From Myxocyprinus asiaticus (lineage: Eukaryota > Chordata > Actinopteri > Cypriniformes > Catostomidae): a DNA stretch of 64,000 bases. Within the stretch, counting starts at the first letter, position 1. Every line of letters starts with the position of its first letter. Below are positions 12,496 through 24,699 of this stretch, piece after piece. The DNA is taken from NCBI RefSeq assembly GCF_019703515.2, contig NC_059372.1:24092931-24156930 (forward strand). Reading direction: 5' to 3'. The notes beneath the pieces are model-generated. The model saw nothing but the letters and a program-made list of their open reading frames with translations, did not search any database and had not been told where the DNA came from. A program made the translations under genes and the position numbers.

Positions 12496-12977
12496 GACTA
12501 AATTAATACATGTTGAATTATTATTAAAACACAGTCACATTTAAACACAGTATGAAATTTATAGTAGATAATTAATACTTCTAACATTCTATATACAGTA
12601 CACATGCTCAAATCGGGAGGAGTAGCCTACTTTGCTGTATTAGGCGTTTTTTTTTTTTTATCATGATGATAATATATGTTTTGGTCAATTAGCAGAGTTC
12701 ATGATGAACACATCACAACAAGACTGTAAGCTAAGTATAGGCCAGATATAAACAAGACACACTACATCATGGAAATACTGAAACTGCAAAATATGGAGAG
12801 CCGATACTCATAATAACAGGTAACTTAATTGTCCCCGATCAACAGAATAAGAGAAGGAATAAAAAAAAACTGTTGATTACAACAGCTTTGCATTTGGCAT
12901 GAAAAGAACTAAACCTTGACAATAAAACAAAGTATAATTCAATCTTTCACTTATAAATTAATGAAATCAGTCAGTTG
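11762..12977. other. Intergenic, no gene recognised
   Basis: A+T-rich. It contains an (ATT)n run at 12461-12494 and nothing else I can name. Confidence 0.4.
12461..12494. repeat. (ATT)n microsatellite
   Basis: About 11 units. Confidence 0.95.
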
Positions 12978-12981
12978 TTAA

Positions 12982-13238
12982 AGGAATAGTTCACCCTCAA
13001 AATTCTGTCATTATTTGTTCCATCATCATTCAGTGGAACACAAAAGGAAATGTTAGGCAGAATTATAGCCTCTGTCACCATTCACTTCCATTGTATCTTT
13101 TTTTTCCCCATAGAATAATAATAAAAGTGAGACTGTAACAAACCCTTTCCTTTTTATTTCCTTTTGTGCTCCATGGGAGAAAGTAAGTCATACAGATTTG
13201 GAACAACATGATTTTTCATTTTTGGGTGAACTAGCCCT
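12982..13238. mobile_element. Short 'AGGNATAGTTCACCC' MITE, TTAA-flanked
   Basis: It runs from aggaatagttcaccct to the inverted end ggtgaactagccct, with TTAA at 12978-12981 and 13239-13242. It lies about 45 bp past the donor of the mir34a-bearing exon. Confidence 0.75.
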
Positions 13239-13474
13239 TTAAATATTCAATGAGCGGTGACAAAAACAAAGGCTGACACTCACAATTAGATGAAGTGGAA
13301 TGAACGAAGCCAGAGGAGAAGCTCTGTTTTTAGAGAGCTGATAATATGAACAGACTGAGGTTTCTCCTCTCTCCATCTGTCTGTGTCTCTCTCTCCATCC
13401 TCTGAGCGCATGTGTTGGCGGGTGATTGCGTGAGCGAGGTCGGATGGATGGGCCTTCCAAGGTGACGAGTTTCT

Positions 13475-13496
13475 GCGGCAGTATACTTGCTGATTG
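13475..13496 (-). ncRNA. mir34a: miR-34a-3p (passenger) strand
   Basis: CAATCAGCAAGTATACTGCC plus two bases. The last two bases (GC) differ from the human CU end. Confidence 0.85.
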
Positions 13497-13516
13497 CTTC
13501 GTTCTCACTCCACACA

Positions 13517-13538
13517 ACAACCAGCTAAGACACTGCCA
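13517..13538 (-). ncRNA. mir34a: miR-34a-5p mature (guide) strand
   Basis: These 22 nt are identical to the miR-34a-5p I know from vertebrates; the seed GGCAGUG is bases 2-8. Confidence 0.95.
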
Positions 13539-13827
13539 AAGAACCACTCACAGCAGCGCCCCCCCCCCATCCCTCACTTTCTCCTCTCTTTCCATCACTA
13601 CCAATCTTTCACCATCATCCAAAGGATCTGTCGGAGACTGTAAAGGCTTCTTTTATGTGACTCTCCCATCTCCTGCAGGGTAGCTCAATCAGGACACTTT
13701 AATACTTTGCCAATGGAATGTCCGAAGTCCTTCTGTGACAGCCGGTGACAGAGGAAGATTTCCCCTTAGCAAATAACTCCTAGTTCTGCTTTCGGTTTCC
13801 AAGAGATGCCGGTGGGTGAAAAGTCTC

Positions 13828-14176
13828 CTGAAAACACAGAAAACATCTCATACTTCCAGTTTATTACACCTCACCGCTGTGTGCGCAAACAAAACTGTAT
13901 GAGGCAACACAGGGAACAAAATGAAAGCATCCAACTGACAAATTAAACCACGAGGCAAAGGGGACAAAAAATGGCAACTGTAATGTATAAGCAATGATGG
14001 CTGTTTGACGAAGGATAGAAAGTACCAAAAATCACATTTTCCATCTGTGAGTTTAGACGCATCAGTAATTTCAGCATCATAGCTGGTTGATACACAGAGA
14101 CACTGACCTCAAGGGTAGAATTAAATAGAGTAAATTGTAACACATTTTACAATAAGGTTCTATATGTTAATATTAG
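13828..14176. other. Mir34a host intron edge, no other feature
   Basis: The polypyrimidine tract and acceptor of the exon at 13827 lie at its left edge. Nothing else is recognised. Confidence 0.35.
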
Positions 14177-14180
14177 TTAA

Positions 14181-14905
14181 AGGGATACTTCACCTAAAAT
14201 GATAATTATATTGGCTTCACTAAGCCAACATACTGTTATCCCTCAGAGATGGTTTAGGGTTTTTCCAAAATCCTTAAACTAAGACCAAAATTATCAACTG
14301 TAACTCCTCCTAAAGCTTTCAAGCTACATCCACCAAACTCGGCAAATACCTTCATACTTTTCTAACTCAGGTTGCTATGACTTTTCTAACTGATCGAACT
14401 TTTTTGCACAATGGATGACCAAATTTCGGAAAACCCCATAGATTTACAGAACATTAATGGAATGTTAAAACAGGCCAAGATTCAAATTCCAACATTCAAA
14501 AAATTCAAATGTAAAAAACCCACACAAGGCCTTTAATCAAAGTTGATCTCTACAGCTAGCTGACCATTGAACTTCAAACTTTTAAAACTGGTTTAAACTT
14601 TCAGACAAGGCTTTGTCAAGCCTACATCAAAGTTCCTATCTAGTTCTATAATAATTTACTCACCCTCATGTTGCTCCCAACACGTATGACTTCTTTTGTT
14701 CTGTGGAACACAAAAGGAGATGTTAAGCAGAATGTTAGGGACTGACAGTCTCAGTCACCATTCACTTTTATTGAATGGGAAAAAAGCAGCGTAAATATTC
14801 TTTAAAATTTCTCCTCGTGTTCCACGAAAGAAAGTCATACGGTTTGATGCAATATGAGAACGAGTACACATGACGACAGAATTTTTATTTTTTGGTGCAT
14901 TAGGT
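14181..14905. mobile_element. 'AGGGATACTTCACC' MITE with a foreign insert
   Basis: The left end agggatacttcacct follows TTAA (14177-14180) and the right half, from atttactcaccctcatg (14648), matches the family. Between them, 14205-14640 carries a different repeat ('ggcttcactaagccaac'). The right terminus has decayed. Confidence 0.6.
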
Positions 14906-16683
14906 ATCATGAACTAACAATAAATACATTTTATAGAATGTATTAATCTTGGTTAATGTTATTTTATAAATATACTACTGTTCATTGTTCCTTCATAATG
15001 CATTTACTAATGTAAACATATACAACTTTCATATACAACAAGTGTATAGTATACGTAGAGATATATTACGTTAACCAAGATGAATAAAAGCTGCAATAGT
15101 ATTGATTATTATTATGTCCATGCTATTATGTCAACTAATGCTAACGTATAGAACCATATTGTAAAGTGTTACCAAAAGTATTACAGAGCCCGCAACACTT
15201 ACCTTAAAAAAAATCATAAGATGCAAGATGAAAATAAACCCTCAGAATACACTGACATGGCACTTCATCTGAACTTTATGACAGTAATCACACTGCTAAC
15301 ATGCCTATTAAACTTACTTCTGATAGAGAAAGATAGAGAAAGACTCAATACATTGAGAGATAGAGAGAGATCTGCCACACCTCTGGGAGGGGAGAGCACA
15401 CCTTCCTTTATTACTTATATGAACTATGCTCAATCCTCTGCACCACAAATAGCAGCATGACTCACTTATTCTCAAATATACGCTGAATCTAGGTTTAAAT
15501 GGTTCAGACTATATTTGCCTGTAAGAAACTGTACAGATCTGTATGTTAGAGTGAGAGAGCCTGCATGAGTGTGTCATATGTTTATGACTGAGATGAGGGA
15601 GTGCTGGCCCGGGCCCTGATTTGCTGTTCAGCTACGGAAGCAGTGTTAAGGCCCTATCTGTTGGTATTCCCCACAGTGAAGCTATTTTGGGCAGGCGGCC
15701 TCTCTCTTAAGGGCTGTGCCAGAGAAGAAGAGCCCCTGCACTGATAGGAAGACGGTTGTTCTGCTCACTTAGAGCAGAGTGGGAGAGAGTTTGTTTGTGC
15801 GTGGAAGAGCAGAAACGAAGAAGAGAAAGTGGTGGCACAATTAAAGAGCAAGAAAAAGTGAAAGAGAGAGAAAGTAACAATTTAATAAACAAATGCTTGT
15901 GTGACAGTAAAATCTGATCAGTGTGGCTTGAAATGTAGTATGTGATTTTGCAGCATTGGCTGTGTGTGTGTCACACTGGCTTAGTCACTCAAGTCATCAG
16001 ACACACAGAATCCCATACTAAAGCGAAAAGGGACATTGTGACCCGTCACCCACCTGCCACGAGTGGTGTCCACTTCTACTATTGTTTTTCTACAGTGCTA
16101 TTTGGTGACTTAAGTAACTGCATGCAATAAAGTTCACAGAGCTTGCCAACTATGTGGTCCCACGTTAACCCTTCACATATGCACTTGCCTATGAAAACAT
16201 GTTGAGGTCAAGAGATGACTAAGTAGCGTACATAATATTATCTTCGTCCCTGCTCTTCAGTCAGAGTGAGAGGCACCAGCGAAGCCTTTTTACAGCAACT
16301 ACTGATACAATATTCCATTGCGTCCGCAGCGTTATCTGAGTCTAAGCAAACACACCTGTAATTGTGAGACTATTTCAGTAACAACCCTGGCTGACTGCTG
16401 CATCACATGAATGCTGACATCACTCTGGGATGGGGGAGAGGTGCAGTAACAGGGTGAGGCCTGCCTAGAAGAACTGTCATGGAGTTTCTTTGAATTCTAA
16501 ATTTCACCCAAATTGTAAACAAACCATTTGAATTAAATAGTTACATATGGGGGAATTTATTCTACTAGTAATCACGAAAGTCCAGCTAATAGAAAGTTTT
16601 CCATCAGTCTTGTAGAGTTAAGAGCAGTTAAAATCTGACTAACAGTGAGCATGTTTAGACGCATGATCTTACACTGATTATGC
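14906..16683. other. Intergenic / host-transcript intron, no exon recognised
   Basis: Mostly unique-looking DNA. A purine-rich (GA)n-like patch lies near 15330-15375. Open frames here are short and non-conserved in appearance. Confidence 0.35.
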
Positions 16684-16687
16684 TTAA

Positions 16688-17303
16688 AGGAATATTCCGG
16701 GTTCAGTCGACAGCATTTATGGCATAATGTTAATGACCACAAAAAATAATTTGATTCGTCCGTCCTTTAAAAAAAAAAGAAGCAAAAATCAAGGTTACAA
16801 TGAGGCACTTACAATGGAAGTCAATGGGGCCAAATTTTGAAGGGTTTAAAGACAGAAATGTAAAGCTTATAATTTTATAAAAGCACTTACATTAATTCTT
16901 CAGTTAAAACTCATGTATTATTTGAGCTGTAAAGTTGTTTAAATTGTCATTTTTACAGTCGTTTTAAGGTTTTAGGATTTCTTGACATTACATTATCTTG
17001 GCAACGAAGTTGTAAAATTGGCTATAACTTTACACAGAAAAGGCTAATAAGTGATTTTATCTCACTAAAATCATGTTAACACGCATATTTTTATGTCTTG
17101 TGGCTATACTTTTGAAATAGTGACTATTTTAACATCTACTGATTGGCCCCATTCACTAACATTGTAAGTGCTTTACTGGAACCCAGATTTGTGCTTTTTT
17201 AAAGAAAAGGAGGGGCAAGTCAAAATTATTTTCTGTGGTAATCAACATTATGCCACAAATGCTTTCGATTGAGCTTAAGTTACACTGAACCTGGAATATT
17301 CCT
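16688..17303. mobile_element. MITE with AGGAATATTCCGGGTTCA ends, TTAA-flanked
   Basis: The ends AGGAATATTCCGGGTTCAGT and, reversed, AGGAATATTCCAGGTTCAGT have TTAA at 16684-16687 and 17304-17307. It is non-coding. Confidence 0.85.
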
Positions 17304-17307
17304 TTAA

Positions 17308-18419
17308 TAAGCTGACAAACTGAGTGTTCATGTAAATGCCTCAAACAGCGTTCCTTTATTGGAGTAAGGTCATAAACGAGTTAAGCATAAGCCAATTGAC
17401 AGGTAGATTTTTGCCCATTACCCTGATTCCGTGTTGCATGTAAATACCTTTACCGGCATGCTTATTGGCTTATCTAATGTGCGCATGACTGTTTATGTTT
17501 TGACATCAAAAGCAGAGAATAATCGGATGATTTCAAATCTTATGTAAAGGCCATTTTCTTGCTTTGGCAGATTTTTATAATAAGCTAATTTTTTATAGTT
17601 ACTGTAACAGCATATTGGTGCCGTGTTAACAAACTCAATGAAAATTTACTACTGGTACTTACTCCCAGTACAAAATCATTTTCATTTTCAAGTATTGTAA
17701 TCTATCTTAAATTAGGTTTAGTTTTCATATACTATTGGAAAATTGTTTAAAAATGATTTACAGTAAGAATAAACCTACCTGGATTTTGTTAGAATCATGC
17801 TTAAAAGAGGTGAGGTGTGAATTATTACATTTAAGATATACTGTAGACTGTCTTTAAACAAGTCTTCATACCTTGATCAATTTTGCATGTATCTTGTTTT
17901 AAGTATGCTCAGATTATTTATTTTTTTACTGGAAAACCTGACAAAAATACTGATAAAGATAACAATTTCTCGGTAAGCTCATTACCCATCAGATATGATC
18001 AACTTCTCTCTGAGGGTTGACAACCTGTCAGTCTTGCTCTTCTGGCTTCATAGTTACTAAATGTATCCATCACATCAAAAGTAGAGGTGTTTTGCGCAAC
18101 ATAATACATGAAAGAACGAACGCTAAATAAAATCTACAGCATTGTCATTTTACATTGGTGCATGTTATCAGATTAAAAGCTTTGAATTATAACCACATAT
18201 GAAGCCTGCTTTGAGGAAATCTGACCAGCTCCTGAGGACAAACATAAACACACACTCATGCATTAACACACCCTGTCTAACAGCTGTCTCACAGTCTTTA
18301 GAATTAGTGTAACGCTACAATACTCATGTTAGTCGAATCAGTGCAGAGGTAATGCTATAAACCATTACATCACATGCAATGCCTTATAAAAGCATTTAGA
18401 ACTCCCACATGCAAGCACA
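17308..18419. other. Intergenic / intronic; one partial repeat
   Basis: Around 17830-17965 a piece resembles the repeat at about 50560-50948 (shared 'cttgttttaag' and 'tttttactgga' words). Nothing else is recognised. Confidence 0.35.
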
Positions 18420-18431
18420 CATGCACGCACG

Positions 18432-18464
<33 letters not shown>
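18420..18464. repeat. (CA)n microsatellite
   Basis: A near-pure CA run typical of fish genomes; a second short CA run lies at 18635-18657. Confidence 0.95.
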
Positions 18465-18469
<5 letters not shown>

Positions 18470-18839
18470 CGCCTCGTGATCTGGTTTCTGCTGCTGTTGC
18501 TAAATTGCAGTGTTGTGTCCCTGTGTCTGTCTCGTGAGGCCGACGGCTTGCTGAGGCCACATGATGGCAGGAATTCCTGGCTGCTTTGGGCCTGATGTAA
18601 TCTCTAATACAGGCTTTCAGGAAGCAGGGGAAAAACACACACACCACACACACACACCTGCCAGCTGGCAGTGGCATGTGCCTGTACACCCCTGACACAC
18701 TTCAGTACCAAGATACACAGGTGCTACTTTAACTGACAGATCAAATTTATGAGTTTCAATATGATTACTCAAAAAGTGTGCATTAATTTATACCGCAAGG
18801 GTACAACTGATTCTCTATCAGTAGCTTTACTCCATTTAA

Positions 18840-19175
18840 AGCTGCAGTGTGTAATTTCTGAACCACTGTGGCACCAAAATTGCAAAATAATTATTGTTTT
18901 CAAACAGGTTTACTGAACACGTCCCCTGTCTTCCATTGGCGAACAAACAGATAGTCCCGCCCTTAATTTACAGCATTGGCTGAGCCAAAGTTGCTGTCTT
19001 AGGCAGATGGTCCACTCAAACAAACAGGAATATTTTGAAAGTGCAACAGAGCCTCAATATTTACACTTTTCAGAGAAATCAACTTGCGAATGCTTACTTA
19101 TAGTTGTCTCTCCATATTAGGCTGGGATAGGCGAAAATATTTTAACATTAAAAAAAAAAATTACACACTTCAGCT
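18840..19175. mobile_element. MITE with AGCTGCAGTGTGTAATTT ends, TTAA-flanked
   Basis: The ends AGCTGCAGTGTGTAATTTCT and, reversed, AGCTGAAGTGTGTAATTTTT have TTAA at 18836-18839 and 19176-19179. Confidence 0.85.
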
Positions 19176-19448
19176 TTAAACAGAGTGGAACCCATGGTAA
19201 AGTTTGAAGTTTTTTTATCATTAAATTTGCATTTTTTCCCTTTTGATTCCTTAAAACACTGCTTTCCACATTTGTTGGAAACAAATAGACAAATCTCAAA
19301 ATAAACAGTATGTAAGTGCAGTTAGAACTGAGATATTCCATATGGGACACACAAGCATATTAGAAGACACTGCATACTGAAGAAAAACTGATTCAATAAG
19401 GACTAAGATGAACAGTTTAATAACAATGATTGTACACTCACCTCACAG

Positions 19449-19499
19449 CTTACTTTGAATCTCCCCTCATCCCCGGACATCAGGATAAGTTTCTGTAAA
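19449..19499 (-). other. Candidate 51-nt internal exon (mir34a host transcript?)
   Basis: The minus strand shows a good acceptor (tatttcttttacag), 51 nt, then a perfect donor (gtgagtg). One frame is open (MSGDEGRFKVSCE within it) but I do not recognise it as a protein. It lies between the candidate first exon at 26.5 kb and the mir34a exon at 13.8 kb on the same strand. It could be a skipped or constitutive exon of the host RNA, or chance. Confidence 0.4.
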
Positions 19500-21084
19500 A
19501 GAAATACTTTGCTGTGACAACCATTCTATTTTCCATGTACACCATTCCTTTCTCCTTCTCTTTCTCCCACAGTTGTCACTCTTGTCTATAGTACAGCAGT
19601 CATTTCATTCCTCAGACTTAATCATCTTATAGGGAAAGTACTGCTAAATGTTACTGGGCAAAACGTTTCATGTTTGTTCCTTTGTTTGGCCAATTTATCT
19701 TTTACCCTGACTAGAAAAAGGAAACCTACAAGAAAACTTTGCTTTGGTGACATAACATTTAATGAGTAACATTTAACATAAGTAATGGTAAATTTTAAAA
19801 ATAGAAAATGTTAACATTAGCAAAATCGATCATATTTACTTTTTAATACACAATTAATTGGAGCATGATATTTTAAAGAAAAACTCTCTTTGTAATCTTT
19901 CGTCAAAATGTAATAACTTGCTCTACCACTGAAAGACTTTCCATTTTGGTTGACGTCAACAAGCTCTCTTATTTTTCAACCTCCTGTCAAATAGAAACCA
20001 CTCTCCACTATTTCATCGATTTCCAATGAGTAAACTCAAGTCCCACAACATTTTTTTTTTCCAAAATGTCCACAGAATTATTTCTCATCACGGACGTAAA
20101 ATGTACTGTGACTGCCATTTCATGTCAACTTTCACGATGAGTAACCGGAAAGGACAGAATGAGAAAAGTATGGGAAAAATAAATACAATTTAATAAGAGG
20201 AGAATGACACACACAAAAAAAGTTAAACATTTATCTTCAGAGGCATTATGAAGACCAATATACTATCCAATCCCATTGTACAGAAAAAATCTAAATGTCT
20301 CAAAGACAAAAAGTCTAACATCCCCAAATCACAGGGGGCTGAGAGATTAAAAAAAAACAATTTGTTTACCCCAAAAAAGCAAGAACCTCAAGTCTTTGCA
20401 AGGCTATATGGGGTGACAAAGTGCAAACAATGCATTCCTAAACAATATCAGTTTACTCAAGAGACTGTTGATCAATGCAAGCTCTATTTGTAGAGCTAAA
20501 AAGCATAAATAATTCAGCCAGCCCACCTTTCATCCAGAGAAATACATTGCTATCAGCAACATTGATGCTCCTGGCAACAGCAGAGGTGCTTGTGAGTTAA
20601 CCACTAGTTCACGGGAGTAACCACCAAATAAATGTACAGATGTTGGAAAGTCAGTTAAACAAGTCTGGTAAACTGTCTCATCTTTAGTCTCAGGGGTCGA
20701 GCCATCTGAAAAACAGATCAGCTGTGGTGTGGTTAGGGAATTTCTAGTAAGGGGATGTACAGAGTTGAGGAAGACTGTTTAATCAAAGACACAACGCACA
20801 TCCCTTTATATAGTCAGACAAGTCCATATGTGCTTGGACAACACAAAAGAGATTCTTCCATTGCTTCACATTGATTTATTTTTTTCTTCTATATTTAAGG
20901 TCAGCAGTATTTGTTCACGGATGGAGGCCAGAGCACTAAAGGTGATGAGTGCAGAGATATTTAACCACTGATCAATAATGTCTGTGAAATGTAAGCATAA
21001 ATGCTTACATTTTAAATTAGAGGCAGAAAGAACATGACCTTCTTTAAAGAGATTAATTAATCTTAAAAATGAAGAGTTTATGTG
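19500..21084. other. Intergenic / intronic, no feature recognised
   Basis: A+T-rich. An 81-codon Lys-rich open frame at 20248-20493 has no recognisable domain and is probably chance. Confidence 0.35.
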
Positions 21085-21345
21085 TGGAAAACAAAATTCT
21101 GTCACCATTTACTCACTCTCATGTCGTTCCAATCCTGTATGACATTCTTTCTTCCGCGAAACAGAGGACAAATTTTGAAGAATGTTGAAACTGCTCTTTT
21201 TTTTTTCCATATAATGTAAGTGAATGGTGACTGAGGCTGTCAGTCCCTATCATTCTCCCTTCATAATCTTTTGTGTTATAGCCTACTGAAGAAAAAGTAA
21301 TACGGGCTTGGAACAAAATAAGGTGGAGTAAATGATGACAAAATG
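21085..21345. mobile_element. Decayed 'TTCACCC/TTTACTCACYCTCATG' MITE fragment
   Basis: The motifs caccatttactcactctcatg and agtaaatgatgacaaaatg match inner parts of the family at 12982. The termini are lost. Confidence 0.5.
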
Positions 21346-21509
21346 CTTTAAGAGAGACACACCAATGCAGATAATGACTCTCATAGAGTGCCCTTCATAA
21401 AACAAAATAAACCTTTAACACTAATGTTACACTTTAAAATGTATTGTGATGGCAAAAGGTTTTGTATAAAAACTTCTATTCTTACATCTACGTGGTGAGT
21501 GACACTTAC

Positions 21510-21750
21510 CTTGTCTTAGTGTAAGCTCTTTATCAATTCAGTCTATTACAAATTCCAGCCATCCCAAAGACAACATAGTCTGTACGGTGTTGTCGTCTTT
21601 TACAGGTCAGTCGGATGAAAACACTCAGCTACTGGTACTGACCACAAGCCCCAACTCCCTCCTGACAAGCCGGTACAAGTCAAGGCATGTTCTTGCACTG
21701 CAGAGCGCCCTCTGCTCTACAGCTTCTGCAGGGAGGACTGGCAAGAGGAG
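21510..21750 (-). other. Possible alternative exon/promoter of the mir34a host transcript
   Basis: A consensus donor (CAAG|gtaagt) ends at 21510 on the minus strand. The DNA before it (21590-21750) is richer in G+C than its surroundings. No good acceptor was found, so an alternative first exon is the better guess. Weak. Confidence 0.25.
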
Positions 21751-22068
21751 GAGCAATAGAGAGAGGAGTTAGCAGCAGGGGTGACAGGACAATTAAGATC
21801 TCACCTTTTCTGATACCTCTCAGAGGTCACTGTACCATGCTTACAGGCAGGAGCATGTTCAGGCAGTCACTATACGCAATAAGACAACTAAAATGTCAAA
21901 GTGAATCACACAGGAAGTGTGTATAAAGCCAAGTACACACGTGCAGGAGGAAACGCTAATGTCAAAGTCAACTCAGTGACATGATGGTATTATTCAAAGT
22001 GTTAAAACAACTATATTTCACTCCTATACACAAATACATGTATTTGTCATATATTTGTCATGTTTTTC

Positions 22069-22612
22069 TGCCCCTGCATGCTAATGTGAAATACAAGCTC
22101 AGAGTAGGGGGTTTGCAACTTATAAAAAGCAAAATAACAGCAAAATACAGCACATACAATACATTTAATGACAGCATTTACAAGCATTTTTTTTTTTTTT
22201 TTTACCAGTGATTTATTTATTTAAAACAATGCTTAAATGTTTAAGTGTTTAAATTTGAATCATTAAGGTCATAATTGTTAACAAAGCACAATTAATAAAT
22301 CTGCTAAAACACTCATTTTATACAACATCAGAGTACATTGAAAAGAAAAATGTTAACCTAATTATTTTTTTTTCTTTTATTACAGTCCCTGCATATTAAT
22401 GTTAAACAAAAGCTCAGAGGAGTAGGGGTCTTATAGCTTGTTAAAAGCAAAACTATAGCAAAATACACCGCATGACTTACATGCACTTCTTTAACAAGTT
22501 ATTTTTTAAATATTTAAATTCAAGACAATTTTTAATTTTTTTTAATTTATCTTAATTATGAAAGGTCATAATTGTAACATTTATACAGCATCAGAGTACA
22601 TTGTTAACCTAA
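22069..22612. repeat. Diverged direct tandem duplication (about 315-bp unit)
   Basis: Copy 1 (from about 22069) and copy 2 (from about 22386) share, in order: cctgcat-taatgt; aagctcagag; agcaaaa-ta-agcaaaatac; aaggtcataattgt; and catcagagtacattg followed by gttaacct. Copy 2 is shorter. Confidence 0.75.
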
Positions 22613-22659
22613 AAAAAACTGCTTAATGCTGTAACATCAAAATTAACTGGCTTTATTCA

Positions 22660-24500
22660 AATTTTTATAATCACTGAATCAACCTGAATACATTAGGTTA
22701 CACCAACAAAACAAATGGTTAAGGGTTTGATCAGGTAGAAATAATTCATTATGGTAACAATTTCAAGTTACCACTTTTACTGAGTATGTTTAAAACAAAT
22801 TCAACAACTTTAATGATGAAAAATAGATCAGCACTGTTTTTGTCAACATTATAGCAAGTTCAGTTTGTCCCCTGAGGTAGACCATAGAGGGACCCTACAC
22901 TGCTCCCCCTGGTGGTGAAATTCTAACTGCACCAAAGCTTATAAGCTTACTCAAGATCATTTTGAAATAATAGTTTTTTTCTAGTTTATCAGAACTAAAC
23001 AACACTTTTTTGTAAATTGTAAATACATGCACATGAAACATCAATAACTGCTTTGTGCAATCAAATGATCACACAGAGAATATCTGTACAATCATCAAGA
23101 TCTTTAGAGTGCTGCACTTACCTAAATCCTCAGTAGAAATCTTAATAAATGTCCACACACATGATTTCACTTAGATATTAGCCAGCATTGTGTTTTGTGT
23201 TGTAATTAAACACAAACCCTTAATGAAAGTCAGGAACCAGAGTGGTAACGCAGGGCTCCACGAGCACCGTTCTCTAGAGAATGTTCATCACCAGGCAGAG
23301 TTGCAGTGCAGCAGCAAAGCTCAGCACCACCATAAATGTAACGCTGTGGCCTCTCTCTCTTTCACTCTCTCTCTCTGCAGTCCAACCCACTGTATGTTAC
23401 AGTACTAAGAAGACTGCACTTCACTTCTGGATTGCAACAGTCCAAGACTGATGACCTTACCAATAAAAAAGAGCAGAGTCACAAATGCCAGCGTTTCCAT
23501 TTCCATCAGCACAGACTGTCCTGTGGCTCACCTTCACGAGAACTCTCACTTATCCCTCCTCTGATTCATTCAACCCAAGCTGAGGCTTCTAAAGTCACAC
23601 ATTTCATTATTCTTTCTATCCGTATTGAAATGACTAACCTAAGCATGGCATGTAACAACTTCATAGGTTTTATATCTCAAGCCAGAGCATATGGAGTGTG
23701 CCAGAGTTGATTGATGGCTTTTGGAGTGAGATGCTGCAGTGGCTGTTAAGAGGGTGCCAAAAGTGTCCGAGCGCTCTCACTGGCCTACTCTGCTGCATTG
23801 GAGCCTTGTTTCATTTGAGTCATCAGAAATCTTTTACGAGCCTGATATATTCTATGATGCCTCTCCAACCGGTTGGCAGATCATAATATGTGGTTTTGTT
23901 GACTTGCACAGCTTTTAATTTAGTTCCATTTTGCAATGAGCGGTTCTCATAACTGTCCCACAAATTCACAGCTGGACTTAATAAAATAAAATAGATCATT
24001 TGCAAATCTGACAGGCTAGCAATACTTGGTTCTATCAGAGGTTGGAAGTCAATAGGGGACAAGCATGGAAATCCTTACTCCAGCAAGTTCAAAGCTTGCT
24101 GCATTGATTACATCATCGGAACTAGAGCACTAGTACGGGACAATGCACCATTGGGCTGGTGGTGGGGGGTGGGGGGGGGGGGTGTGATGACAGAGTAAGC
24201 AGGCTAATCAAACAATTCTATCTTTTTTTTTTCTTCTCTTTTTCTGTCAGGAGTTGTGCAGACAGAGGGCATATCAACAATTTGGGCTGCCAAAATCAGT
24301 TACAGACCAGGCTAGAGAAAAAGACTGATAATATTCCTCTCTTCACTCACTTTCTCTCTCTTTGCTCGCTCACTCTCTCTTTTTTCTTCACGTGACTGTG
24401 TTGCTGCCTTTCTTGCTGCAGCAGCTGCAGCCACATTTAGCAGTACTGCAGAAATTGTGCTGCAGGATACTGCAGGGGAGCCTTTCCCTCTATCTGCCTT
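22660..24500. other. Intergenic / intronic, no gene recognised
   Basis: It contains short (CT)n patches, a G-run at 24162-24183 and a CAG/CTG-rich stretch near 24405-24480. Short frames here are not convincing. Confidence 0.35.
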
Positions 24501-24510
24501 TTCCTATCAG

Positions 24511-24697
24511 TAACTTTGGGACAGTGATGGTGAAAAAGTGCTGCATGTATAGCCTCTTTTTGGAAGAAAGAAAAATATGTGCACTGTGCAAACATATTCA
24601 TATTGTACCATACCTTACAGCTGATTCTCTCAAGGGAATGAAAAAGAGAAGGATGGGTGTGGGAGAGGAGGTAGAGGATGGGTGTTAAGAACATCAG
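24511..24697 (+). other. Weak plus-strand exon candidate
   Basis: A good polypyrimidine acceptor (ctgccttttcctatcag) and a consensus donor (CATCAG|gtgagtg) bound this interval. The open frame stops just before the donor, so if real it is non-coding. No partner exon was found. Confidence 0.2.
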
Positions 24698-24699
24698 GT

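Larger units (their letters stand above)
13462..13551 (-). ncRNA. mir34a: mir34a precursor hairpin
   Basis: The minus strand reads a stem-loop whose 5' arm begins TGGCAGTGTCTTAGCTGGTT, the miR-34a mature sequence, and whose 3' arm carries CAATCAGCAAGTATACTGCC, the miR-34a-3p sequence. The arms pair along their length, with flanking GTGA/TCAC extending the stem and a loop of about 20 nt (13497-13516). miR-34a represses cell-cycle and survival mRNAs through the seed GGCAGUG and is a p53-induced gene in mammals. The exact 3p arm and the gpr157 neighbour distinguish it from mir34b/c. In human the same microRNA lies next to GPR157 on the same strand. Confidence 0.97.
13284..13827 (-). ncRNA. Candidate mir34a host-transcript exon containing the hairpin
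   Basis: On the minus strand a strong acceptor (ttttctgtgttttcag) precedes 13827 and a donor (gtgagtgt) follows 13284. The 544-nt interval encloses the whole mir34a hairpin. Its longest open frames are short and show no family resemblance, so it is best read as a non-coding exon of the primary transcript. In mammals mir34a also lies in an exon of a long non-coding host transcript. The splice sites are inferred from sequence only. Confidence 0.6.

Noticed and set aside
13239..13683. Overlapping 85-102-codon open frames on both strands
   Set aside because: They overlap the mir34a hairpin and its flanks and have no protein-like features; the RNA gene explains the sequence.
24362..24688. 108-codon plus-strand frame
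   Set aside because: Low complexity at the start, no recognised family; kept only as a weak exon candidate.
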